A stretch of DNA of 64,000 nucleotides from Bradyrhizobium zhengyangense (GTDB lineage: Bacteria; Pseudomonadota; Alphaproteobacteria; Rhizobiales; Xanthobacteraceae): assembly GCF_022012435.1 (NCBI RefSeq), contig NZ_JAKLUA010000008.1, positions 248,001 through 312,000 of the forward strand, written 5' to 3'. The notes below the pieces were generated by a model. It saw only the letters and a list, made by a program, of their open reading frames with translations. It searched no databases and had not been told where the DNA came from. Position numbers and translations under genes: made by a program. Shown piece by piece: positions 46,399 through 54,548 of this stretch. How positions within the stretch are numbered: position 1 is the first letter of the stretch; the number at the start of each line of letters is the position of its first letter.

Positions 46399-47536
46399 CC
46401 GCGGGGGCGCTGTCGGCGACCGAGCTGTCGGTCCAGCCCTCAGGTTTCGGTTTGCGCGAGGCGATCAGACGATCGATGCGCGGCTGCACATAGTCGCCCC
46501 AGATCCCGGCAAGGCCATTCGGGAAGGCGAGCACCACGGCGATGAACAGGCCGCCGAGACCGAACAGCCACAATTCGGGGAAGGTTTCCGACAGGCTGGT
46601 CTTGGCGAAATTGACCAGCAGCGTGCCGTAGATCGCACCCAGGATCGACAACCGGCCACCGACAGCGGTGTAGATCACCATTTCGATCGAGGGCACGATG
46701 CCGACGAAGGACGGCGACATGAAGCCGACATTGAGGGCGAACATGGCGCCGCCGATCGCGGCGAAGACGGCGGCGATGCAGAAGGCGAAGATCTTGAAGT
46801 TCGCGACGCTGTAGCCGGAGAATCTGACGCGGTCCTCCTTCTCGCGCATCGCGACCAGGATGCGTCCGAGCTTGGAGTGCCGGACGAACTGCGCGATCAT
46901 GATGCAGACGAACAGGCAACCGACCTCGAAGAAATACAGTACGATCTTGGCGTGGTCGGGCCTGATGTCCCAACCCTTCAGCGTGCGCAGGTCGGTCATG
47001 CCGTTGATGCCGCCGGTGTAGCCCTGCTGGCCCACGATCAGGATGGTGAGGATGGCCGCGACCGCCTGGGTGATGATCGCGAAGTAAGTGCCGCCGACGC
47101 GGCGCTTGAACATCGCGGTGCCGATGATCAGGGCGAAAATGCCGGGCACCAGAATGATGGCGGCGATGGTCAAGGTGAGGCTGTGAAAGGGCTTCCAAAA
47201 CAGCGGCAGCGCCGTGATCTGATTCCAGTCCATGAAATCAGGGATGCCCGGCGTCGACTGGATCTTGGTGTTCTCCACGCTCGATGCTTCGAGCTTGAGG
47301 AACATCGCCATGCAGTAGCCGCCGAGGCCGAAGAAGACGCCCTGGCCGAGGCTCAGGATGCCGCCATAGCCCCAGCAGATGACGAGACCGAGCGCGACGA
47401 AGGCGTAGGTCAGATACTTTGCGACCAGGTTGAGCCTGAAGACGTCGAGCGTGAGCGGCAGCACCAAGACCAGGAACACCGCGAGCACCAGAATTCCGAT
47501 CAGCTCAGATCGATTGAAGAACCTGTTGTCGGTCAT
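46394..47536 (-). CDS. urtC: Urea/short-chain amide ABC transporter permease
   Basis: A 380-residue LivM-type inner-membrane permease with about ten hydrophobic segments. Marker regions are CWGYGGILSLGQGVFFGLGGY near the N-terminus (quoted in part) and the cytoplasmic coupling loop RFSGYSVANFKIFAFCIAAV. A GGRLSILGAIYGTLLVNFAK stretch follows. It forms the channel with UrtB. Its TGA stop lies in the duplicated segment before urtD. Start at ATG 47536, with GGGG upstream. Confidence 0.95.
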   Translation of the reverse strand: MTDNRFFNRSELIGILVLAVFLVLVLPLTLDVFRLNLVAKYLTYAFVALGLVICWGYGGILSLGQGVFFGLGGYCMAMFLKLEASSVENTKIQSTPGIPDFMDWNQITALPLFWKPFHSLTLTIAAIILVPGIFALIIGTAMFKRRVGGTYFAIITQAVAAILTILIVGQQGYTGGINGMTDLRTLKGWDIRPDHAKIVLYFFEVGCLFVCIMIAQFVRHSKLGRILVAMREKEDRVRFSGYSVANFKIFAFCIAAVFAAIGGAMFALNVGFMSPSFVGIVPSIEMVIYTAVGGRLSILGAIYGTLLVNFAKTSLSETFPELWLFGLGGLFIAVVLAFPNGLAGIWGDYVQPRIDRLIASRKPKPEGWTDSSVADSAPAE

Positions 47537-47554
47537 TGCATCAGCCCCACATTC

Positions 47555-48481
47555 TCACTTGCGGACCTTGAGGGCGAACAGCCCCTGCGGCCGCAGCATC
47601 AGGATTCCGACAACGGCGAGCAGCGTCAGCACCTTGGCCATCGAGCCCGACATGAAGAACTCGAGGGTGGATTGCGTCTGCGAGATCGAGAAGGCCGAGG
47701 CAATGGTACCGACCAGGCTCGCGGCGCCGCCGAACACGACCACCAGGAATGTGTCGACGATGTAGAGCTGGCCCGAGGTCGGTCCGGTCGAGCCGATCAT
47801 CGTGAAGGCGCTGCCGGCGACGCCGGCGATGCCGCAACCGAGACCGAAGGTGTAGCGGTCGACCTTTTCGGTGTTGATGCCGACCGCGCCGGCCATGATG
47901 CGGTTCTGCACCACGGCGCGCACCTGGCGGCCCCAGCGCGACTTGTACATGACATAGGCGACGGCGATGGTGATCAGCACCGTCAGGCACATCACGAAGA
48001 CGCCGTTGATGGGGACTTCGATGCTGGAGGTCACCTGCAGCGAGCCGAGCATCCATTGCGGCAGCTCGACGCCGACCTCGCGCGCGCCGAATACGGAGCG
48101 ATAGGCCTGCTGCAACATCAGGCTGAGGCCCCAGGTCGCCAGCAGCGTGTCGAGCGGCCGCTTGTAGAGATGTCGTATCAGCACCCATTCCACCAGCATT
48201 CCCAGCGCGCCTGAGGCGAGGAAGGCGAGGATCATGGCGAGGAAGAAATAGCCGCCGAACAGACCAGGCATGTAGGTCTGGAACAGATTGGAGGTCATCC
48301 AGGTGACGTAGGCCCCCAGGATCATGAACTCGCCATGGGCCATGTTGATGACGCCCATCTGGCCGAAGATGATCGCAAGACCGAGCGCCATCAGCACGTA
48401 GACAGAGAACAGGATCAGCCCTGCAAAGCCCTGCATGACGAAGATGGAGCCAAGATCACCAAGCGAGTAGTCGCCGAACAT
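47555..48481 (-). CDS. urtB: Urea/short-chain amide ABC transporter permease
   Basis: A 308-residue LivH-type permease. The N-terminus has FVMQGFAGLILFSVYVLMAL and FGQMGVINMAHGEFMILGAY, typical of UrtB. The coupling loop is VQNRIMAGAVGINTEKVDRY, and FGGAASLVGTIASAFSISQT follows. It is the short form, lacking the extra N-terminal periplasmic domain some UrtB proteins carry. The ATG has ACGGAGGACATCG upstream. It is separated from urtA by 148 bases containing a strong hairpin. Confidence 0.95.
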   Translation of the reverse strand: MFGDYSLGDLGSIFVMQGFAGLILFSVYVLMALGLAIIFGQMGVINMAHGEFMILGAYVTWMTSNLFQTYMPGLFGGYFFLAMILAFLASGALGMLVEWVLIRHLYKRPLDTLLATWGLSLMLQQAYRSVFGAREVGVELPQWMLGSLQVTSSIEVPINGVFVMCLTVLITIAVAYVMYKSRWGRQVRAVVQNRIMAGAVGINTEKVDRYTFGLGCGIAGVAGSAFTMIGSTGPTSGQLYIVDTFLVVVFGGAASLVGTIASAFSISQTQSTLEFFMSGSMAKVLTLLAVVGILMLRPQGLFALKVRK

Positions 48482-48507
48482 CGATGTCCTCCGTCAGGGA
48501 ATAGGGT

Positions 48508-48537
48508 CCCGCGTCGCGAGCAAATTCGCGACGCGGG
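48508..48537 (-). terminator. Hairpin between urtA and urtB
   Basis: Perfect 12-bp arms CCCGCGTCGCGA / TCGCGACGCGGG with a 6-base loop. It lies about 93 bases past the urtA stop and just before urtB. Hairpins here commonly protect the binding-protein message and reduce read-through, giving an excess of the soluble component. There is no T-tract on the minus strand. Confidence 0.65.
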
Positions 48538-48629
48538 GGTCTTGGGCATGGACTTGCAATCCACGCCAGGGAGCGGCTTCAGTTCGAGGGAAACTGCGGC
48601 GGTCGCCGCGCTTCTTACTGGTAGCTCTC

Positions 48630-49889
48630 TTATTGGTAGCCCTTGGGGAACGGATCCGGCTCGACGAGATCGGCGGTCTCGTAAATCAGCTCGAACTGGC
48701 CATCGAGCTTGGCGCGGCCCACGCGGGTTTTCGACCAGAGGTGATGGTTCTCGTGGATACGCACATAGCCTTCCGGCGCGCCCTTGAACTCGACGCCGGG
48801 TGAAGCCGCCGCGATCTTGTCGACGTCGAAGGAGCCGGCCTTCTCGACCGTCAACTTCCACAGCCAGGGGCCGAGATAGGCAGCCTGGGTGACGTCTCCG
48901 ATCACGGTCTTTTCGCCCCACATCTTCTTGAACGCGGGCACGAAGGCCTTGTTGTTCGGATTGTCGAGCGACTGGAAGTACTTCATGCAGGCGTAAGCGC
49001 CAGCGATGTTCTCGCCGCCGATGCCGTCGATTTCGTCTTCGGTCACCGAGATCGTCAGCAGCGCCTGCTTGGCGAGGTCGATGCCGGCTGCCTTGAGCTG
49101 CTTGTAGAACGCGACGTTGGAGCCGCCGACGACGTCGGTGAAGATCACGTCGGGCTTGGTTAGCTTGATCTTGTTGATGACCGAGTTGAACTGGGTGTTG
49201 CCGAGCGGATAGTACTCCTCGCCGACGACCTTGCCCTTGAGCACGTTCTCGACGTGCTTGCGCGCGATCTTGTTCGATGTGCGCGGCCAGATGTAGTCGG
49301 AACCGATGAAGAAGAAGGTCTTCGCGCCCTTTTCCTTGGCGATCCAGTTCAGGCCGGCGAGGATCTGCTGGGTCGCTTCCTGGCCGGTGTAGATCACGTT
49401 CTTGGACTGCTCGAGACCTTCATAGAAGGTCGGATAGTAGAGCATGCCGTTGTACTGCTCGACCACCGGCAGCACCGCCTTGCGCGAGGCCGAGGTCCAA
49501 CAGCCCATGATCGCCGCGACCTTGTCGTTGACGAGCAGCTTCTTCGCCTTCTCCGCGAAGGTCGGCCAGTCGCTGGCGCCGTCTTCCTGGATGAACTTGA
49601 TCTTGCGCCCCAGAACGCCGCCGGCGGCGTTGATCTGCTCGATGGCGAGCTTTTCGGCCTCGATCGAGCCGGTCTCGGAAATCGCCATCGTGCCGGTAGC
49701 CGAATGTAGGATGCCGACCGTGACCTCGGTGTCGGTGACCGCGAGACCGGTGGTGTTGACCGCCGAAGTCGCCGGGGCCTGCGCAAACGACGTCCGCGGC
49801 AGCATCGTGATGGCCGGGACGGCCGCCATTCCCATCAATAGTTTGCGCCGGAGCGGCGACAACAAGCCCTTGTTGGTTTCGTCTGACAT
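48630..49889 (-). CDS. urtA: Urea/short-chain amide ABC transporter substrate-binding protein
   Basis: A 419-residue type-1 binding protein. A Tat-like signal (RRKLLMGMAAVPAITMLP, then FAQA) precedes VTVGILHSATGTMAISETGS. The family segments GGVLGRKIKFIQEDGASDWP and IMGCWTSASRKAVLPVVEQY fit UrtA/FmdD proteins that bind urea, formamide or acetamide. The frame is open to 49991; ATG 49889 gives the correct signal peptide. First gene of the operon. The stop is followed by a near-copy of its last codons (GCTACCAATAAGA, then GCTACCAGTAAG), a small direct duplication. Regulation probably comes from the divergent kinase system. Confidence 0.95.
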   Translation of the reverse strand: MSDETNKGLLSPLRRKLLMGMAAVPAITMLPRTSFAQAPATSAVNTTGLAVTDTEVTVGILHSATGTMAISETGSIEAEKLAIEQINAAGGVLGRKIKFIQEDGASDWPTFAEKAKKLLVNDKVAAIMGCWTSASRKAVLPVVEQYNGMLYYPTFYEGLEQSKNVIYTGQEATQQILAGLNWIAKEKGAKTFFFIGSDYIWPRTSNKIARKHVENVLKGKVVGEEYYPLGNTQFNSVINKIKLTKPDVIFTDVVGGSNVAFYKQLKAAGIDLAKQALLTISVTEDEIDGIGGENIAGAYACMKYFQSLDNPNNKAFVPAFKKMWGEKTVIGDVTQAAYLGPWLWKLTVEKAGSFDVDKIAAASPGVEFKGAPEGYVRIHENHHLWSKTRVGRAKLDGQFELIYETADLVEPDPFPKGYQ

Positions 49890-49949
49890 GAGCACCCCAC
49901 TGTTTGTTCGAGGACACGCGATTGGTGTCGTGAGGATGGCTCGAATTTG

Positions 49950-49991
49950 TGCACCGCAAGGATACGCAAGATCGCGTATATTGCACCGCAA
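49950..49991. promoter_or_regulatory. Candidate regulator sites in the urtA / permease-kinase divergent promoter
   Basis: Two direct copies of TGCACCGCAA (49950-49959, 49982-49991) lie 32 bases apart, about three helical turns. Between them is a palindrome ATACGC-AAGATC-GCGTAT (49962-49979). They lie 61-102 bases upstream of urtA and about 20-60 bases upstream of the sigma-54 promoter. That is where an activator or the linked LuxR-type regulator could bind. The TGCACC half-site is NtrC-like, but no full NtrC dyad was found. Confidence 0.5.
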
Positions 49992-50009
49992 AATGCCGAC
50001 GTAGGCTTC

Positions 50010-50024
50010 TGGTACGGGATTTGC
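50010..50024 (+). promoter_or_regulatory. Sigma-54 promoter for the permease-kinase gene
   Basis: TGGTACG-GGAT-TTGC matches the consensus TGGCACG-N4-TTGC at all but one base, with correct GG/GC spacing. Transcription would start near 50035, about 20 bases before the GTG at 50057. This excludes the earlier in-frame start at 49949 and ties the gene to nitrogen-type (RpoN) control. Confidence 0.7.
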
Positions 50025-50056
50025 GAGGGATCCGGCGGGTTCGGGAGTGGAGTCAA

Positions 50057-53000
50057 GTGGCAGGGCGGCAGCGAATAGACCGCGTCAGGCGCCAGTACAA
50101 TCAATGGGTCGCCAACCAGACGCTGGAAGACTACGCGCTGCGCTTCACCGCCAAGAGCGCGCGACGCTGGTCCGCCGCGCGCGTTGCCAACACCGCCATC
50201 GGCGCGATTTCCTTCCTGGTGCTGGAGGCGATCGGCGGCACCATAACCCTCAACTACGGCGTGACCAACGCCGCATCTGCAATTCTCGTCGTCTCCGTCA
50301 TCATCTTCTGCTGCGGCGTTCCGATTGCCTATTATGCCGCCAAATGCGGCATCGACATTGACCTGCTCACGCGCGGCGCCGGCTTCGGCTATATCGGCTC
50401 GACCGTCACCTCGCTGATCTACGCCTCCTTCACCTTCATCTTCTTTGCCATCGAGGCCGTGATCCTGGCCACCGCGCTGGAGATGTGCCTCGGGATCCCC
50501 CGCCCGATCGGCTACCTCATCAGCGCCATTGCGATCATCCCGCTGGTGACCTACGGCATCACGCTGATCAGCCGCTTCCAGCTCTGGACGCAGCCGCTCT
50601 GGGTCGTGTTGCACATCCTGCCCTTTGCCGCGATCGCCTGGGCGAGCCCGCATTCTTTCACTGAATGGCACAAATTCGCCGGCGAGCATGGCGATCTCGG
50701 CGGCCATTTCGATCTGTTGCTGTTCGGCGTTGCGTCTTCCGTCGTATTCTCGCTGGTGGCGCAGATCGGCGAGCAGGTCGACTTCCTGCGATTTCTGCCG
50801 CGCGACCGTCGTACCTCCAAGGCGTCGTGGTGGATCGCGTTGATGAGCGCGGGGCCTGGCTGGATCGTGCTCGGCGCGCTGAAACTGCTTGCGGGCTCGT
50901 TCCTCGCCTTCTTTGCGCTCAGCCACGGCGTGCCGCCCGAGGAGGCCGCCGAGCCCGCGCATATGTATCTCGTGGCATTTCGCTACGTCCTCTCAGATCC
51001 GGACCTTGCACTGGCGCTGACCGGCTTCTTCGTGGTGCTGTCGCAGATCAAGATCAACGTCACCAATGCCTATGCCGGCTCGATCGCCTGGTCGAACTTC
51101 TTCTCACGGCTGACGCACAGCCATCCCGGACGCGTGGTCTGGCTGGTGTTCAACGTGATGGTCGCGCTTCTGCTGATGGAGATCGGCGTCTACAAGGCGC
51201 TGGAGCAGACGCTCGCGCTCTACTCCAACGTTGCGATTGCCTGGGTCGGCGCGCTGGTGTCGGATCTCGTCATCAACAAGCCGCTTGGCCTGCGTCCGCC
51301 GCAGATGGAGTTCAAGCGCGCGCATCTCTACGACATCAATCCTGTCGGCGTCGGCGCGATGACGCTCGCGATCATCGTCTCGATCGCGGCGTTCTACGGC
51401 CTGTTCGGCCCGACCATGAAGGCGCTCGCTGCCTTCGTCGCGCTGACGGTGGCCTTCGTCACCGCGCCCGTGATCGCCTGGCTGACGGACGGAAAATTCT
51501 ACATCGCGCGCAAGCCGAAACGGAGCTGGGCCAATATCGAGGCGATCCAGTGCTGTATTTGCGAGCACAGCTTTGAGCCTGAGGATACCACCTCATGTCC
51601 GGCCTATGCTGGCCCGATCTGCTCGCTGTGCTGCTCGCTCGATGCCCGCTGCCACGATCTCTGCAAGCCGCACGGACGCGCGCAGGTGCAGTTCTCCGAG
51701 GCGCTCAGCAAGATCCTGCCGCAGCCGATCTATCAGCGCATCAACTCCCAGTTCGGCCACTATATCGGCGTGTTCGTGGTCTCCGCCGGCCTCGTCGCAC
51801 TGGTGCTCGGGCTGATCTATCTCCAGACGTCGGCGAGCGTGCATGGCGAGAACGCACTCGTCTCCAACGTGTTGTGGAAGGTGTTCTTCTCGCTCAGCAT
51901 CATCATCGGCGTGGTCGCCTGGCTGTTCGTGCTGGCGCAGCAGAGCCGCCGCGCGGCGGAGGCCGAGACGCGGCGGCAAACCGCGCTCCTCATCCAGGAA
52001 ATCGACGCGCACAAGCGCACCGACGCCGAGCTCCAGCGCGCCAAGGAGGTCGCCGAATCCGCCAACCTCGCCAAGAGCCGGTATGTGGTGGGACTGAGCC
52101 ACGAGTTGCGCTCGCCGCTGAACGCGATCAGCGGCTATGCGCAACTCCTCGAGCAGGATGCGACACTGAATGCCAAGCCGCGCGACCAGGTCCGCGTGGT
52201 CCGCCGCAGCGCCGACCATCTCTCCGGCCTGATCGACGGCATTCTGGATATTTCCAAGATCGAGGCCGGCAGACTTTACCTTTCCCGCGACGAAGTCCGC
52301 TTGAGCGAATTCCTCGATCAGCTCGTCGGCATGTTTCGTCTCCAGGCCGGCGCCAAGGGCATCGACTTCCTGTTCCGGCGTCCGGCGACACTGCCGACAG
52401 TGGTCTATGCTGACGAGAAGCGGCTGCGCCAGGTGCTGATCAACCTCCTCTCCAACGCCATCAAATTCACCCAGACCGGCAGCGTCCAGTTCGTCGTGCA
52501 CTACCGCAGCCCGGTCGCCGAATTCGAGGTGATCGATACCGGTCCCGGTATCCAGGGCGACGATCTCGAACGCATCTTCGCGCCGTTCGAGCGTGGCGCG
52601 CTGGGCGTCTCGCAGCCGCAGACCGGCACCGGACTGGGTCTCACCATCAGCCGGCTGCTCGCCGGCGTGATGGGCGGCGACATCAAGGTCGCCAGCACCG
52701 TCGGCCGCGGCAGCACGTTCAAGGTGAAGATGCTGCTGTCGGAGGTCACCAATCCCAGGCGCATTGCGCCGGTGGAGGCGCCGGTCTCGGGCTATCACGG
52801 CGCGCGCAAGACCATCCTCATCACCGACGACGATCCTGTTCATCGCGATCTCCTGCGCGAGGTGCTGACGCCGCTCGGCTTCATCCTGCTGAGCGCCGCC
52901 GACGGTCCCGGCTGCCTCGCGCTGGCGCAGCATTGCCGGCCCGACCTGTTCCTGCTCGACATCTCCATGCCTGCCATGGACGGCTGGACGGTGGCGGAAC

Positions 53001-53428
53001 AGCTGCGCGCAGCAGGCCATCACCAGGCCCGCATCCTCATGGTGTCGGCAAGCGCGCTGGAGGCGCACGGCGCACCGCTCGCACAGCCGTTCCACGACGG
53101 CTATCTGATGAAGCCGATCGACATTCCGCGATTGCTGGAGACCATCCGGCAGTTGCTCAGGATCGAATGGCAATACGGCTCCGATGAGACCGTCGTACCG
53201 CTGTGGCGGCCGGAGAGCGGCTCGCGGCCGCCGGTCAGGCACATCGAGGCGCTGATCGGGCTCGGCCAGATCGGCTACGTCAAAGCTATCCAGCTCAAGC
53301 TGGACGAGATCGGCAGCGAGCACCCGGAGCATGCCGACTTCGTCGCTGAAATGAGATCACTGGTCGATCGCTTCGACCTCGACCAATACATGACAACATT
53401 GAAAACCCTGCATGCTTATGAGCATTGA
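50057..53428 (+). CDS. NCS1-type permease fused to a hybrid histidine kinase and receiver
   Basis: About 1,123 residues. Residues about 40-480 form a cytosine/purine (NCS1) permease with some 12 helices, beginning LEDYALRFTAKSARRWSAAR and including GTITLNYGVTNA. A Cys-rich insert (about 499-544: QCCICEHSF, ICSLCCSLD, CHDLC) may bind zinc. Two more helices and a coiled linker follow, then the histidine kinase with the phosphorylated His682 in LSHELRSPLNA, the N box NLLSNAIKF, and DTGPGIQG with TGTGLGLT. The receiver has Asp968 in FLLDISMPAMDGW. The start is GTG 50057, downstream of the sigma-54 promoter and following GGGAG. Its position opposite the amide operon suggests it senses or imports an amide or nucleobase. 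Confidence 0.9.
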   Translation: MAGRQRIDRVRRQYNQWVANQTLEDYALRFTAKSARRWSAARVANTAIGAISFLVLEAIGGTITLNYGVTNAASAILVVSVIIFCCGVPIAYYAAKCGIDIDLLTRGAGFGYIGSTVTSLIYASFTFIFFAIEAVILATALEMCLGIPRPIGYLISAIAIIPLVTYGITLISRFQLWTQPLWVVLHILPFAAIAWASPHSFTEWHKFAGEHGDLGGHFDLLLFGVASSVVFSLVAQIGEQVDFLRFLPRDRRTSKASWWIALMSAGPGWIVLGALKLLAGSFLAFFALSHGVPPEEAAEPAHMYLVAFRYVLSDPDLALALTGFFVVLSQIKINVTNAYAGSIAWSNFFSRLTHSHPGRVVWLVFNVMVALLLMEIGVYKALEQTLALYSNVAIAWVGALVSDLVINKPLGLRPPQMEFKRAHLYDINPVGVGAMTLAIIVSIAAFYGLFGPTMKALAAFVALTVAFVTAPVIAWLTDGKFYIARKPKRSWANIEAIQCCICEHSFEPEDTTSCPAYAGPICSLCCSLDARCHDLCKPHGRAQVQFSEALSKILPQPIYQRINSQFGHYIGVFVVSAGLVALVLGLIYLQTSASVHGENALVSNVLWKVFFSLSIIIGVVAWLFVLAQQSRRAAEAETRRQTALLIQEIDAHKRTDAELQRAKEVAESANLAKSRYVVGLSHELRSPLNAISGYAQLLEQDATLNAKPRDQVRVVRRSADHLSGLIDGILDISKIEAGRLYLSRDEVRLSEFLDQLVGMFRLQAGAKGIDFLFRRPATLPTVVYADEKRLRQVLINLLSNAIKFTQTGSVQFVVHYRSPVAEFEVIDTGPGIQGDDLERIFAPFERGALGVSQPQTGTGLGLTISRLLAGVMGGDIKVASTVGRGSTFKVKMLLSEVTNPRRIAPVEAPVSGYHGARKTILITDDDPVHRDLLREVLTPLGFILLSAADGPGCLALAQHCRPDLFLLDISMPAMDGWTVAEQLRAAGHHQARILMVSASALEAHGAPLAQPFHDGYLMKPIDIPRLLETIRQLLRIEWQYGSDETVVPLWRPESGSRPPVRHIEALIGLGQIGYVKAIQLKLDEIGSEHPEHADFVAEMRSLVDRFDLDQYMTTLKTLHAYEH

Positions 53429-54338
53429 GCCGAAAAAGCGCGACGTCGCGCTCGTTGTCGACGACTCGCCGGAGACGCTGAGGCTGCTGACCGATGCGCT
53501 CGACGGCGCCGGGATGACGGTGATGGTGGCGCTCGACGGCGCCAGCGCGATGCGCATCGTCGACCAGATCACGCCCGACATCGTGCTGCTCGACGCCGTG
53601 ATGCCCGGCATGGACGGGTTTGAGACCTGCCGGCGGCTCAAGCGCGACGCCGGCCTTGCCAATGTCCCCGTGATCTTCATGACCGGCCTTGCCGAAACCG
53701 AGCACATCGTGCGCGGACTGGAAGCCGGCGGCGTCGACTACGTAACCAAACCGATCGTGATCGAGGAGATGCTTGCGCGCATCCGCGTCCATCTCGGCAA
53801 TGCGCGCCTGACCCAGAGCGCGCGCGCCGCGCTCGACGTCTCCGGCCGCTTCCTGTTCGCGGTCAACCGCCAGGGCCACATTCTCTGGGCAACGCCGCAG
53901 GCGCAAAAGCTGCTGGCCGACCACCACGGCGTGCAGACCGATGACTTCGTCCTGCCGCCGTCGCTGCTGCAATGGCTGGAACAGGCGAAAGGCAAGGGCA
54001 GCGCGAAGTCGCAGGCCGCGTCCTTGCCCGACAATCCGCAGCTCCGCTTCTACTACATGGGCGAGACGGCGCCGAACGAGTTTCTGCTGCGGCTGTCCAA
54101 GGAAGCCGGCACTGCGCTGCCGCCAGAGTTTTCGAGCGAGCTCGGCCTCACCACGCGCGAGGGTGAGGTGCTGGCCTGGCTCAGCAAGGGCAAGACCAAC
54201 CGCGACATCGCGCAAATTTTGGGATTGAGCCCGCGTACCGTCGACAAGCATCTGGAGCAGATTTACGCCAAGCTGGGCGTGGAGAACCGGACGGCAGCCG
54301 CGGCGATCGCGACGAATGCGACGCGGAGGAATTCGTAG
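53412..54338 (+). CDS. Response regulator with LuxR-type DNA-binding domain
   Basis: A 308-residue regulator. The N-terminal receiver has Asp61 in DIVLLDAVMPGMDGF, the acidic pair in VVDDSPE and Lys in DYVTKPI. A central region (about 130-240) is unassigned. The C-terminal LuxR helix-turn-helix is LTTREGEVLAWLSKGKTNRD and LSPRTVDKHLEQIYAKLGVE. It overlaps the kinase gene by 17 bases, so it is the likely phosphotransfer partner. The target is probably the divergent urtA promoter. A second ATG 6 bases in is possible. Confidence 0.93.
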   Translation: MLMSIEPKKRDVALVVDDSPETLRLLTDALDGAGMTVMVALDGASAMRIVDQITPDIVLLDAVMPGMDGFETCRRLKRDAGLANVPVIFMTGLAETEHIVRGLEAGGVDYVTKPIVIEEMLARIRVHLGNARLTQSARAALDVSGRFLFAVNRQGHILWATPQAQKLLADHHGVQTDDFVLPPSLLQWLEQAKGKGSAKSQAASLPDNPQLRFYYMGETAPNEFLLRLSKEAGTALPPEFSSELGLTTREGEVLAWLSKGKTNRDIAQILGLSPRTVDKHLEQIYAKLGVENRTAAAAIATNATRRNS

Positions 54339-54380
54339 CCGTGGTGAGATTGAGTTGGAACGCTATCGCCTGACAACATG

Positions 54381-54507
54381 TGTCATCCCGGCGAAGGCCG
54401 GGACCCGCACCGCGTGATTCTCGGTTTGAGCGGTAGCCGTACCGGACCACGAATCTTCGCCAAACTACTCCCTGGGATTATGGGTCCCGGCTTTCGCCGG
54501 GACGACA
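54381..54507. repeat. Long REP-type palindromic repeat, well-preserved copy
   Basis: The 127-base element has left arm TGTCATCCCGGCGAAGGCCG and right arm CTTTCGCCGGGACGACA. The inside includes CCGCGTGATTCTCGG and GAATCTTCGCCAAACTACTC. It is homologous over its full length to 8741-8865. The arms match the solo hairpin at 1290-1315. It sits between the response regulator and the convergent monooxygenase, and could terminate both. Confidence 0.88.
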
Positions 54508-54548
54508 GTGGAGTGTGGAGCGAGCGCTATCGCTCCACACGTCTCTCG

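Noticed and set aside
49950..49991. Complete NtrC binding site
   Set aside because: TGCACC half-sites occur, but no GGTGCA partner at the right distance.
49949..50056. Upstream in-frame start of the permease-kinase gene
   Set aside because: It precedes the sigma-54 promoter and adds an unrelated Arg-rich stretch; GTG 50057 fits better.
51593..53332. 579-codon minus-strand frame
   Set aside because: Antisense to the kinase domains, which carry all catalytic motifs.
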